From contig NZ_PJZH01000006.1 of the NCBI RefSeq assembly GCF_002858715.1, positions 105,042-169,041 on the forward strand: a stretch of DNA of 64,000 nt. The letters are read 5' to 3'. The translations under genes were made by a program, and so were the position numbers. Source of the stretch: Chimaeribacter coloradensis (GTDB taxonomy: Bacteria > Pseudomonadota > Gammaproteobacteria > Enterobacterales > Enterobacteriaceae). Below the pieces are notes generated by a model. It saw nothing but the letters and a program-made list of their open reading frames with translations, made no database searches and was not told the DNA's origin. Positions 43,449 to 54,057 of the stretch are shown piece by piece (position 1 is the first letter of the stretch; each line of letters begins with the position of its first letter).

Positions 43449-43784
43449 ATGATTAAAGTCGTTATCGGTTTCAAGCGCAGGCAAGGGATGGGCATTCAGG
43501 AATTCAGGGACTATCGTCGCGACGTTCATGCGCCGATACTTTTTGCAATTCCCGAAGCGAAAAATATCCGCCGCTTTGTGGTTTCCTACCCCGCAGAGGT
43601 TGTCCCCGCAGAGGAACCCCGTTTTGATGCAATTGTGGAGGCATGGTTCGACAACAGTGACGACATGAATACACTCTTCCAGTCGGACAATTTTGCCACC
43701 AGGGTGGATCCGGACCATGTGAACTTCATCGACTTAACGACCGTGGTCCGGCTCGTAACCGAAGAACTCATCGTTATTGAATAA
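43449..43784 (+). CDS. EthD-domain protein
   Basis: A 111-residue protein with the ferredoxin-like EthD fold: IKVVIGFKRRQGMGIQEFRDYRRDVHAPI at the N terminus and AIVEAWFDNSDDMNTLF in the middle are typical. EthD-family proteins include auxiliary proteins of ether degradation and small cofactor-independent enzymes on aromatic compounds. The ATG at 43449 follows an AGAGGA site. It is divergent from the AraC gene across 114 bp. Its substrate is unknown. Confidence 0.78.
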   Translation: MIKVVIGFKRRQGMGIQEFRDYRRDVHAPILFAIPEAKNIRRFVVSYPAEVVPAEEPRFDAIVEAWFDNSDDMNTLFQSDNFATRVDPDHVNFIDLTTVVRLVTEELIVIE

Positions 43785-43910
43785 CGAGATAAGATAACAG
43801 TAGGTCACGTGTTTTTGCCCACTGCGGGGCATCTGCTTTCGGGCAGAATACCGGGAAGCAGCGTCGGTCAACCGAAGCAGCCGGGTTTGCCATCAGACCT
43901 CAGCGACTGA

Positions 43911-44096
43911 TTGAAGACTACATCAGTGGTTCAGTCACGGCTGCCCAGCGCCCTGTATGATGAACAAAAGAAAGCGGTGCTCCTGCGTCTTAGTGATGGG
44001 GGAAGCATCAGCGCGATCGTCCGGGAATTTAACACTACACGACAGACCATTCTCAGAGTAAAAGCGGCAATGGAAAACGCAGATGCTCGCGCCTGA
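43911..44096 (+). pseudogene. Possible fragment of a recombinase-type HTH region
   Basis: A 61-residue frame from a TTG with an in-frame stop immediately upstream. The sequence AVLLRLSDGGSISAIVREFNTTRQTILRVK resembles the C-terminal helix-turn-helix of serine recombinases (Hin/resolvase type). No catalytic domain is present in the flanking frames. It may be the tail of a lost recombinase or a small free HTH protein. There is no ribosome site, so I treat it as a remnant. Confidence 0.35.
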
Positions 44097-44114
44097 GCTG
44101 CTCTTTCAGTGAAT

Positions 44115-44138
44115 GTCCGCTTTTCACTCAACGCGGAT
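44115..44138 (+). repeat. Dispersed 24-bp palindrome, copy 5
   Basis: GTCCGCT-N10-CGCGGAT with loop TTTCACTCAA. The right arm has drifted from AGCGGAC. Confidence 0.65.
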
Positions 44139-44277
44139 GATGCCGCTGCATAAATAAAAGGGAATGTGGGCACAGAAGCAGAGATTAACCGCCACATTTA
44201 AGGGATAAACCGGGCAGTCGCCCGGTTTATCCGTCATTCAGCATTTCCCAGGACGTAGTGAAACAGAGCCACATTTC

Positions 44278-45009
44278 TCAAACCTGAGTCAGCCCCCCAT
44301 CCACACAGATTTCTGCCCCGGCGATATAACTGCTTTCATCACTGGCCAGGAATAATGCAGCATGGGCCACCTCTTCAGGCTTGCCCATTCTTGCCAATGG
44401 AATGGTGCTGATTATCCCGCTGCGCAACTCTTCGGAGGCAGCCTGCATCATCTCCGTATCGATAGGGCCAGGCGCGACAACATTGATGCGAATGCCCCGG
44501 GCGGAGAGTTCACGTGTCCATGTGCGGGCAAAAGAGCGAAGGGCCGCTTTACTGGCACCGTATACACCATACCCCTGCGTGCCAATCACATCGGTGACAG
44601 AGCCTATCAATACGACACTCGCCCCCTCTTTCATCAGAGGAAGTGCTGCCTGGAGCGCAAAAAGTGGAGAGCGCACATTCAGGCTGAAAATCGCATCAAA
44701 ATGTGCCGGGGTAACCGCATCAATAGTCGCGTATTCCGCCATGCCGGCGTTGATGACCAGGACATCTATCTGGCCAGACTCTGTCCTGATCACGTCAACT
44801 ATCCGGGTCAGCTCACTGAGCTGGCTGACATCCGCACGCAGCGCCCTGGCGTTGCCTTCCAGTGTGTGGCCGGCGGCCTCCAACTCTTCGTTCCGGCGCG
44901 AGGTGAACCAGGTTGTTGCCCCTTCGCCGGCAAATCGCCGGCTGATAGCAAGACCAATGCCTTTTGCGCCGCCCAGTATCAGGGCAACTTTGTTCTCTAA
45001 CCTATTCAT
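44278..45009 (-). CDS. Short-chain dehydrogenase/reductase
   Basis: A 243-residue classical SDR. The cofactor motif is GGAKGIGLAISRRFA (about residues 13-27), and the catalytic set is Asn in INAGMAEYA, Ser in GSVTDVIG and YGASK with Tyr and Lys. PGPIDTEM and the C-terminal SSYIAGAEICVDGGL are typical of the family. The ATG at 45009 has an AGGAG site. The gene is divergent from an HxlR-type regulator, a frequent pairing for oxidoreductases that handle reactive aldehydes or quinones. The substrate is unknown. Confidence 0.9.
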   Translation of the reverse strand: MNRLENKVALILGGAKGIGLAISRRFAGEGATTWFTSRRNEELEAAGHTLEGNARALRADVSQLSELTRIVDVIRTESGQIDVLVINAGMAEYATIDAVTPAHFDAIFSLNVRSPLFALQAALPLMKEGASVVLIGSVTDVIGTQGYGVYGASKAALRSFARTWTRELSARGIRINVVAPGPIDTEMMQAASEELRSGIISTIPLARMGKPEEVAHAALFLASDESSYIAGAEICVDGGLTQV

Positions 45010-45108
45010 CTGCTGACTCCTGTGAGGATGGAAAACAGATGATATAAATTTTATACTTAATAACAATTACGCACTTTGTTTATACCAGATATCGCGGAGT
45101 ATATCGCC

Positions 45109-45522
45109 ATGAGTGAGATTGACTGTAATAACCTGAGCGAAGTAGGAAAAACCCGTCCGGTGCTTGAGAACATCACCAATAAATGGTCAATTTTAATTCT
45201 CACCGTACTTTGTAGTGAGCCCGTGCGCTTCAATGAACTCCGCCGCCGGCTGGACGGCATTACGCATAAAGCATTGTCTGATGCGCTTAAGCGGCTTGAG
45301 CGCAATGGGCTGGTGCATCGGAAAGTACTGCCGACGTCGCCGGTGAGTGTGGAATACAGTCTGACCTCTCTGGCACAGACACTCCAGGGCCCCTTCAGTG
45401 CGCTGTATGAATGGGCGCTGACCTATGGGGCTGACATGGAGCAGGCGCAGTTGATGTATGATGCCGCGCATGCGCAAACCTCAGGCGCCTCCGATCAGGT
45501 GCGGCATCAGCCGGCAGGGTAG
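45109..45522 (+). CDS. HxlR-family transcriptional regulator
   Basis: A 137-residue winged-helix regulator of the HxlR/YodB type (about residues 18-108: LENITNKWSILILTVLCSEPVRFNELRRRL, then LERNGLVHRK). YodB-like members sense reactive carbonyls or quinones through a Cys; here a Cys at about residue 6 and another in VLCSEPV are available. The ATG at 45109 has a CGGAG site. It is divergent from the SDR gene, and the AT-rich 99-bp gap with TATAAATTTTATA probably holds its operator. Confidence 0.85.
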   Translation: MSEIDCNNLSEVGKTRPVLENITNKWSILILTVLCSEPVRFNELRRRLDGITHKALSDALKRLERNGLVHRKVLPTSPVSVEYSLTSLAQTLQGPFSALYEWALTYGADMEQAQLMYDAAHAQTSGASDQVRHQPAG

Positions 45523-46008
45523 GGCGTGCAAAAGAATTCCACGAAATTCCTCACCTTTGGGCTCTGCAACCCGCGGGAAGGATGCAGAACCCAGGCAGGC
45601 TACCGGATTTTCCGCATCGTTTGTCGGCATGCAAAGCGAAGAAGCCGCGCTCATTTCCCGTCAGCCCCTGGCAACGCACCTGCCGGCCAGCGAACTTTGC
45701 TGACACTTTGGAGGATGTTAAAGGCAATGTAATGGATGCCGGTTACCTGTGAACCACTGAGAAGTCTTATCTTGCTTCAATAAGCCTTTTAGAGGGCAGC
45801 TTTCCCCCTCATTGCAGATTTCTCCACACGTCGGTTGTCCGCTATGTGCCAAAAGCGGACTTTGATAAAAAATCAGGCATTAACCAAGTTTTACTCAGCA
45901 ACCGATGAGATGCGATTATTTCAAGTTGATGGTGTTATCTCTTCGAACTGTCTGAATGAATCTGTTTCAAAGCGGCAGTTGGTGTAGTAGAAAGAAAATT
46001 AAGTACAA
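45523..46008. other. Intergenic region without a convincing gene
   Basis: Contains one dispersed palindrome (45837-45860). Short open frames exist but none has a ribosome site plus recognisable domain. Nothing else was recognised. Confidence 0.5.
45837..45860 (-). repeat. Dispersed 24-bp palindrome, copy 6
   Basis: GTCCGCT-N10-AGCGGAC with perfect 7-bp arms. The loop ATGTGCCAAA is reverse type, matching TTTGGCACAT on the other strand. Confidence 0.8.
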
Positions 46009-46338
46009 CTATTCCTCTCGCCATAACGACTGAAACTCAATAGGAAGTTCTTCTTTTTCAAAACCTGTAAACCAATAAATTTTACCGCCCGGCCCTATCA
46101 TTGGTACTTCTCCCCATCCTTGATAAAACAGCGCCTGGTGCCAGTCTGGCTTTATCAAGCCACGCCGGTTGAGACGCTCTCCATTGCAGGCTGTAGCCCG
46201 AATGGAGGGGAAATTAATAAAAAAGCTAAACGGCACTCCTTCATTACGCGCACGTTTCTGTTGAATGGATAGCCAGCGTTTGTTGCGCTGACGAAGCTTT
46301 CTTTTAATACGTGTTCTCCTGCAGCAGATTACTAACAA
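46009..46338 (-). CDS. Hypothetical protein, unrecognised
   Basis: A 109-residue frame. The N terminus is very basic (RRTRIKRKLRQRNKRW), and the C-terminal half looks like a folded domain with many aromatic residues (WHQALFYQGWGEVPMIGPGG, IYWFTGFEKEELPIEFQSLWREE). No family was recognised and the start is uncertain. It stands alone between two dispersed palindromes in the second accessory block, with AT content above its neighbours. Confidence 0.4.
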   Translation of the reverse strand: MLVICCRRTRIKRKLRQRNKRWLSIQQKRARNEGVPFSFFINFPSIRATACNGERLNRRGLIKPDWHQALFYQGWGEVPMIGPGGKIYWFTGFEKEELPIEFQSLWREE

Positions 46339-46428
46339 TGCCAGTGCATTAGTGCAATCCCGGTAACTAATCTCTTGACGGCACTGCTATTCCAGAATGC
46401 TCAGTATTATATCAACGCCAAACAAAAT

Positions 46429-46492
46429 GTCCGCTTTTCGCTCATAGCGGACATTGGCATACGTGTCAGTCCGCTCTATGCCAGAAGCGGAC
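46429..46492. repeat. 64-bp composite of two opposed 24-bp palindromes, copies 7 and 8
   Basis: Palindromes at 46429-46452 (loop TTTCGCTCAT) and 46469-46492 (loop CTATGCCAGA), 16 bp apart. The unit is the reverse complement of 8860-8923 with about nine differences and identical spacing, including the spacer. Confidence 0.82.
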
Positions 46493-46659
46493 ATAGCGCC
46501 TTTATTACATTATCCCTCAGGCCGTTTTAGTCGGTTTATCTCCTCTTATTCAGTTGGATTAATCGATTATTTGAATAAGTGCATGCTGGATTTCCTGGCT
46601 AATCGCAGGCAAAGGGCTTTGTTAGACTCCTCCCGACTTCAAAATAACCAACAAAGCGG

Positions 46660-47844
46660 GTGATTCATTTGAAAACGGGGATAATAAAAGAGGGCGCAGC
46701 CAACTGGGCTGCTGTACTGTCGCTCAGCCTGAGCGTCATCGGGCTTATCACGGCAGAGCTGCTGCCGATAAGCCTGCTGACCCCTGTCGCATCATCGCTT
46801 AACGTCAGTGAAAGTGCGGCAGGCCAGGCCGTCAGCGCCACAGCAATGGTGGCTATGGTGGCAAGCCTTTTCATTGCCGGCGTGACCCGCAACATGGACC
46901 GCCGCCGCGTTATGCTGGCACTCAGCCTGCTGTTTGTGGCGTCTAATGTTATTGCAGGCATGGCAGACAGCTATGCGGTTCTGATTGCAGGCAGGGTAGT
47001 GTTGGGAATAAGCCTCGGTGGCTTCTGGTCAATGTGCGCTGCCGTCACGATGCGGCTTGTCCCGGAAAGTAACGTGCCGCAGGCGCTGGGGATCATCTTT
47101 GGCGGCGCGTCTCTTGCGATGGCGCTTGTCGCCCCACTGGGCACCTGGCTTGGCGGCATATTTGGCTGGCGCGACATCTTCTTTGCCACGGCCGCCGCGG
47201 GCTGCATTGCCCTGTTCTGGCAGTTCAGGGTTCTTCCGGCAATGACACCGGCCAGTCAGTCTACACTCAGCACGCTATTCCGCCTGCTGGCCCGGACTGA
47301 TGTCAGCATGGGTATGCTGGCCATGATGCTGGTCTTCGGCGGTCACTTTGTTTTCTTCACCTATCTGCGCTCTTTCCTTGAAGGCGGAGCTGGCCTGGAT
47401 GTAAACAGTATATCGCTGGTTTTGCTGGGATTTGGCGTAGCAAATGTCATCGGCAATGCGTTATCAGGTAAGCTTATTAACCGCAGCCTGATGATGGCAC
47501 TGGCGCTGCCGCCTCTGGTCATGGCACTGCTTGCAGGCGCGCTGTATTTTGTGATTCGTCAGGGCCTGGCCGTGTCTACGCTAGTTGCTCTTTGGGGGTT
47601 TGCGCTGGGAGCCGTACCCGTGGCGTGGACAACGTGGCTTACGCGGGCGGTGCCGGATGAAACCGAAAGCGGCGGCGGTCTGCAGGTGGCCGCCATCCAG
47701 CTTGCCATTACTGGCGGTGCGGTGGGCGGTGGCGCGCTTTACAGCGTTGAAGGGAGCACCGGGCTGCTGCACGGCAGCGGCATAACACTGGTACTGGCCG
47801 CCGTGCTTATCTTCTCGCGGATGAGATCAAAAGCGCAGGCGTGA
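46660..47844 (+). CDS. MFS transporter, NepI-like
   Basis: A 394-residue MFS protein of the DHA1 family with about twelve helices. It closely follows E. coli NepI (396 residues), a purine ribonucleoside exporter, in its opening (NWAAVLSLSLSVIGLITAELLPISLLTPVA) and in GGFWSMCAAVTMRLVP and PVAWTTWLTRAVPDE. The start is a GTG at 46660 or a TTG at 46669; no ATG fits. A LysR gene follows 61 bp after the stop in the same direction and may regulate it. The actual substrate is uncertain. Confidence 0.82.
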   Translation: MIHLKTGIIKEGAANWAAVLSLSLSVIGLITAELLPISLLTPVASSLNVSESAAGQAVSATAMVAMVASLFIAGVTRNMDRRRVMLALSLLFVASNVIAGMADSYAVLIAGRVVLGISLGGFWSMCAAVTMRLVPESNVPQALGIIFGGASLAMALVAPLGTWLGGIFGWRDIFFATAAAGCIALFWQFRVLPAMTPASQSTLSTLFRLLARTDVSMGMLAMMLVFGGHFVFFTYLRSFLEGGAGLDVNSISLVLLGFGVANVIGNALSGKLINRSLMMALALPPLVMALLAGALYFVIRQGLAVSTLVALWGFALGAVPVAWTTWLTRAVPDETESGGGLQVAAIQLAITGGAVGGGALYSVEGSTGLLHGSGITLVLAAVLIFSRMRSKAQA

Positions 47845-47905
47845 TGCGACAGCATAACGGGGCTTGCTCCCCGTCTGGTCATCAATAAGGCGATGGAGTG
47901 AAGGC

Positions 47906-48796
47906 ATGCCTAAAGGAAATCTGGACGATCTCTCACTGTTTATGGTGGTTGTTCGTGAGAAAAGCTTCACGCGCGCCGCCGCTAAGCTGGGTATCTCGCA
48001 GTCCACGCTGAGCCATATTATCCGCGGGCTCGAAAGTCGTCTGGATCTGAGGCTGCTTAACCGCACCACCCGCAGCATTTCACCGACTGAAGCGGGTGAA
48101 CATCTGATTAACCGTCTTGGGCCCCGGCTTGAAGAAATGGAGGCGGAGCTAGCGGCGCTTGAAGACCTGAAAGACAAGCCTTCCGGGCTGGTCAGGATCA
48201 CCGCTATCGATCATGTGGTTGAAACGCTTATCTGGCCAAAACTTGAGCCCGTGCTCAGGCATCACCCTGACATAAGAGTTGAAATCACCTCAGATTACCG
48301 GCTCAGCGATATTGTAGCGGACGGGTATGAAATAGGCGTCCGGCGTGGCGATCAGGTTGCCCGGGATATGATTGCAGTCAGGATGGCACCCGATCAACGC
48401 ATGATTATTGTCGGTGCGCCCGCCTATTTTCAGCACCACCCGGTGCCGACGTCACCGGAAGAACTCATCAGCCACCGTTGCATTAACCTGCGGCTTTCCA
48501 CGCACGGTGGCCTGTATGCGTGGGAACTGGAGCGGGACGGTAACGCGGTGCAGGTTCGCGTAGACGGCCAGCTGACCTTTAACCGCGTTCAGCAGATCCT
48601 GAATGCGGTGCTGACCGGCTACGGGCTGGCTTACATGCCCGACGATATGGTTATGCCGCATATCAGAACGGGCAGCCTCATTCCCGTCATGGAAGAATGG
48701 TCGGCAACGTTTCCGGGGTACCATCTCTATTACCCAAGTCGCAAAAAAGGTTCCGGGGCCGTTTCCGTCGTGATTGATGCCCTTAAGTACCGTTAG
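47906..48796 (+). CDS. LysR-family transcriptional regulator
   Basis: A 296-residue LysR protein of the DmlR/YafC-like subgroup: the helix-turn-helix lies at about residues 5-64 (SFTRAAAKLGISQSTLSHIIRGLE), then the effector domain (GYEIGVRRGDQVARDMIAVRM). The ATG at 47906 has a GGAGTGAAGG site. It lies downstream of the NepI-like gene and upstream of a decayed aldo-keto reductase gene. Such LysR proteins often control neighbouring reductases, so its original target may be the damaged gene. Confidence 0.86.
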   Translation: MPKGNLDDLSLFMVVVREKSFTRAAAKLGISQSTLSHIIRGLESRLDLRLLNRTTRSISPTEAGEHLINRLGPRLEEMEAELAALEDLKDKPSGLVRITAIDHVVETLIWPKLEPVLRHHPDIRVEITSDYRLSDIVADGYEIGVRRGDQVARDMIAVRMAPDQRMIIVGAPAYFQHHPVPTSPEELISHRCINLRLSTHGGLYAWELERDGNAVQVRVDGQLTFNRVQQILNAVLTGYGLAYMPDDMVMPHIRTGSLIPVMEEWSATFPGYHLYYPSRKKGSGAVSVVIDALKYR

Positions 48797-48853
48797 TGAA
48801 CAATGGCTGCCGATGTGGCAGAGCACACCCGGCAGCGGGCCCGGACAGCATGA

Positions 48854-49444
<591 letters not shown>

Positions 49445-49484
49445 CCTGATTCAACCCGTCATCCGCACTGAGTAAGGAACAGCT

Positions 49485-50228
49485 ATGAAATTGGCTTATC
49501 GCTGCCCTCGCGACACGACAACTGCACAGAGGCTAAAAACGACCAGTATGTTGTTGGTTGCCTCACTTCTGATACTGGCAGGCACCACCCTGGCCGCGCC
49601 CGCTACAGCCGCAGCGGGCCATGTGCCCGGCACGCATGGTGCTTCCGGATCCCGTCAGCCCGGCCTGCTTAACGCAAATGATGTGCAGATCCTTTTCGTT
49701 GACCTGCAGCCGGAGCTTATCCGCGACAGCCGCACTGTGAAAGCGCCTGCTCTCTCAGCGAACGCGGCCGGGCTGGCCCGCGTGGCAAAACTCACGCATG
49801 TGCCCGTGTCTTTTTCCATTGTACCCGTCGGCGGCAAGCCCGGGCATCATCTGCCTGAGCTTGCGCAGTATGCTACGGCAAACAATACCGTTCAGCGCGT
49901 GATGGCGGGCACCTTTATGGCACCGCGCCTGGTTTCCCTGCTCGCCTCGCACCCGCGCAAGACGCTGATCGTGGCCGGATATGCGACCGAGGTGGCCGTT
50001 CTGCAAACGGTACTGGACGCGTTGAAGGCCGGTTATAGGGTGTTTTTCGTCACTGACGTGACCGGCAGCCGGTCATCACGCACCGAAGAGGCCGCCATGA
50101 AACAAATGGAAATGGCAGGTGCCATACCGACGTCCGTGCTCGCCGTGGCCGCCCAGCTTGCCCCCGACTTTTCGCGCAAACCGGGTTCAGACGTGCTGGC
50201 GGCGTTTAGCATGCTCAGCCCCCCCTGA
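49485..50228 (+). CDS. Isochorismatase-like hydrolase with export signal, catalytic Cys missing
   Basis: A 247-residue protein. Residues about 16-43 form a hydrophobic leader that looks like a signal peptide ending in Ala-rich sequence, so export is likely. The rest has the isochorismatase-like cysteine-hydrolase fold with Asp in ILFVDLQPELI near residue 73. The nucleophile position reads AGYATEVAVLQT, with Ala where active members have Cys, so classical hydrolase activity is doubtful. A TAAGGAA site precedes the ATG. It is flanked by a broken AKR and an SDR tail. Confidence 0.75.
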   Translation: MKLAYRCPRDTTTAQRLKTTSMLLVASLLILAGTTLAAPATAAAGHVPGTHGASGSRQPGLLNANDVQILFVDLQPELIRDSRTVKAPALSANAAGLARVAKLTHVPVSFSIVPVGGKPGHHLPELAQYATANNTVQRVMAGTFMAPRLVSLLASHPRKTLIVAGYATEVAVLQTVLDALKAGYRVFFVTDVTGSRSSRTEEAAMKQMEMAGAIPTSVLAVAAQLAPDFSRKPGSDVLAAFSMLSPP

Positions 50229-50237
50229 TAATACGTC

Positions 50238-50366
50238 CCCTTCAGATACACCGTCAGCCCTGACTGGCCTGAGGCGTTTGCCCGCATGGTGCTGTTTGCG
50301 ATTGAGCAGCCCGGAGAGATGGACGTCAATGAAATCCTTTTCAGGCCGACCCGGCAGGAGAAATAA
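50238..50366 (+). pseudogene. C-terminal fragment of a short-chain dehydrogenase
   Basis: The frame ending at TAA 50364-50366 reads PEAFARMVLFAIEQPGEMD then VNEILFRPTRQEK, the typical C terminus of SDRs of the YdfG/serine-3-dehydrogenase type. No start, cofactor motif or catalytic Ser-Tyr-Lys is present upstream; the isochorismatase-like gene ends 10 bp before. It is the tail of a gene whose body was lost. Confidence 0.8.
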
Positions 50367-50435
50367 CCCTGGCTGCAGGCCCGCGTTCGGGTCATGTCAT
50401 TCCCTAAGACGTCATGCATCAAACAGGAGAGAAAA

Positions 50436-51518
50436 ATGAAATACCGTAAACTGGGTCATTCCGGCACGGCCGTGTCTGAACTGGCGTTGGGCACCATGTA
50501 TTTTGCCGATGAAACGTCTGAGAAAGAGGCGTTCGCTATTCTTGACGGCTTTACTGAAGCTGGCGGAAACCTGATAGACACCTCCAACGTGTACGTTAAC
50601 GGTAAATCAGAAGAAGTGGTCGGCCGCTGGCTGGCTGCGCGCTCAGGCGAAGTTGCCGACCGCGTTGTTCTCACCACCAAAGGACGCTTCAGTGCCAGCC
50701 CGGACGTCAATGACGCCGGCCTGTCGCGCCGTAACCTTCAGCGCTCCCTGGACGGCTCCCTGAAGCGCCTCGGCGTTGAGCGGGTTGATTTATATCAGCT
50801 GCACGCCTCCGACATGGAAACGCCCGTTGAAGAGACGCTTCGTTTTCTGGATGAAGCCGTACGCGGCGGTAAGATCCACTATGTGGGGCTGTCCAACTTC
50901 ACCGGCTGGCAGCTGCAGCTGATGATGTCCTCGGCGAAAGCAATGGGTGTGGCTGTTCCTGTCTCTATTCAGTCTCAGTACAGCCTGCTGTCCCGTGAAA
51001 TTGAGTGGGAGATCGTGCCGGCGGCCCTGCATAACAGCGTCAGCCTGTTGCCCTGGTCGCCGCTGGCCGGTGGCTTCCTTGCCGGTAAATATGCGCGTGG
51101 CGGAGAGCCTGATGCCGGCATGCGTGCCGGTTCTGACAAGGCGTTGTACAGGTACGTGTCAGGGGAATATGCCGGGTCAGATCGCAACTGGGCAACCATT
51201 AATAAGGTCGTCAGCATCGCCCGAGAGATCGGCGCGACGCCCGCTCAGGTGGCACTGCGCTGGCTGGCCGATCGCCCGGCCGTGGCCGCGCCTGTCTGCG
51301 GCGCACGCACAATGGAACAGCTGCGCGACAATCTGGGCATGACGGAAATTACCCTCAGCGAAGAGCAAACCCGTTCGCTTGAGGACGTCAGTCGCCCGGT
51401 GCCCGGGGGCTATCCTTACGGCGCCTTTGGTCAGTGGCAGCGCGCCCGCTGGATGCAGGACGGCTCACCTGCACCGGAGCAGGTTATTATGCAGGGCTCC
51501 GATCACCCACTGGGGTAA
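50436..51518 (+). CDS. Aldo/keto reductase
   Basis: A 360-residue intact AKR barrel. The active-site tetrad is visible: Asp in IDTSNVY near residue 50, Tyr in the same motif, Lys in VLTTKGRF near 84 and His in LYQLHASD near 120. GLSNFTGWQ and LPWSPLAGGFLAGKY are family motifs. The ATG at 50436 has a CAGGAGA site. It probably reduces aldehydes or ketones with NADPH. It is the only undamaged oxidoreductase of this stretch and ends 25 bp before a perfect palindrome. Confidence 0.9.
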   Translation: MKYRKLGHSGTAVSELALGTMYFADETSEKEAFAILDGFTEAGGNLIDTSNVYVNGKSEEVVGRWLAARSGEVADRVVLTTKGRFSASPDVNDAGLSRRNLQRSLDGSLKRLGVERVDLYQLHASDMETPVEETLRFLDEAVRGGKIHYVGLSNFTGWQLQLMMSSAKAMGVAVPVSIQSQYSLLSREIEWEIVPAALHNSVSLLPWSPLAGGFLAGKYARGGEPDAGMRAGSDKALYRYVSGEYAGSDRNWATINKVVSIAREIGATPAQVALRWLADRPAVAAPVCGARTMEQLRDNLGMTEITLSEEQTRSLEDVSRPVPGGYPYGAFGQWQRARWMQDGSPAPEQVIMQGSDHPLG

Positions 51519-51542
51519 AAATAAATCTCACCGGATGTAAGA

Positions 51543-51572
51543 CAGCACCTTATTGGTACCAATAAGGTGCTG
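51543..51572. repeat. Perfect 30-bp palindrome with TTGGTACCAA centre (site 8)
   Basis: CAGCACCTTATTGGT followed directly by its exact complement. The centre is the fully symmetrical TTGGTACCAA (51553-51562). There is no loop and no strong T-run, so it is a poor terminator. It marks the right border of the second accessory block. Confidence 0.85.
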
Positions 51573-51626
51573 TTATGGCGTTAAAAAGGAATCAAAAAGG
51601 CCTCTAAAAAGCGCCGCTCAGGGCAT

Positions 51627-53459
<1,833 letters not shown>

Positions 53460-54000
53460 AGCGACTCTCACGTGTTAGGTGACTCATAGATGCAGCCGGC
53501 TGTCATCAACGGGCTGCCCCACAACATAGTGACCAGGGTCACTCTTCTTTCCCGAATGGAAACGGGTGCTGTGTCTGGCCAAAGGGCATCAAAGGTAACG
53601 CTGTGGGTCTTATGCCGGGGTCACCCGGTCACACGCCGCCGTGCCCTGAACCGCACGGTAATAACGTGTTGTGATTATTGTTCTTTTATGGGTTGGTGCT
53701 GGACACGTCCGTGACATCTACTAAGATAGTGGTTAGGTTAAAATTTAACCATGTCAGCGCAGGCGGGAAGCGGGAAGGGGAAGGCCGGGGCGCAACGTTC
53801 CCTCCGGCCTGAAGAGGAAAGCCTTGTGTTAAGCGTACAGGGAATGTGCAAAAAAGACACTTTTTTGGTACTAAAAAAGTGTAAAACCGATACGGTAATA
53901 GTACCGCTCCGCTTCACATTCAGGCAGAAAAGGGAAGGCCACTCACCAGGAAACGGACGGTTAAAAAATCAGCATTCCGTCGCCGCCGTCAGCCTCGCCG
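53460..54000. other. Intergenic region with palindrome but no convincing gene
   Basis: Between the ABC exporter (which starts here, leftward) and the end of the chemoreceptor gene. Open frames to 53714 and from 53751 lack domains, and the second runs through two hairpins. The region contains TTGGTACYAA site 9 and a probable promoter region for the exporter. Confidence 0.5.
53857..53882. repeat. 26-bp near-perfect palindrome with TTGGTACTAA centre (site 9)
   Basis: ACACTTTTTTGGT and ACTAAAAAAGTGT, with one mismatch in the arms. The core TTGGTACTAA is at 53865-53874. It is the last site of the set in the window. Confidence 0.75.
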
Positions 54001-54028
54001 ATAAAAAAGGCCGGTCAAATGACCGGCC
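54001..54028 (-). terminator. Terminator of the chemoreceptor gene
   Basis: On the minus strand, GGCCGGTCA pairs with TGACCGGCC (54009-54028 overall) and is followed by TTTTTT (54003-54008). It ends the transcript of the chemoreceptor gene, whose stop is at 54058. Confidence 0.9.
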
Positions 54029-54057
54029 TGTGACGAGTGGAAAACAGGGGCAGGGCG

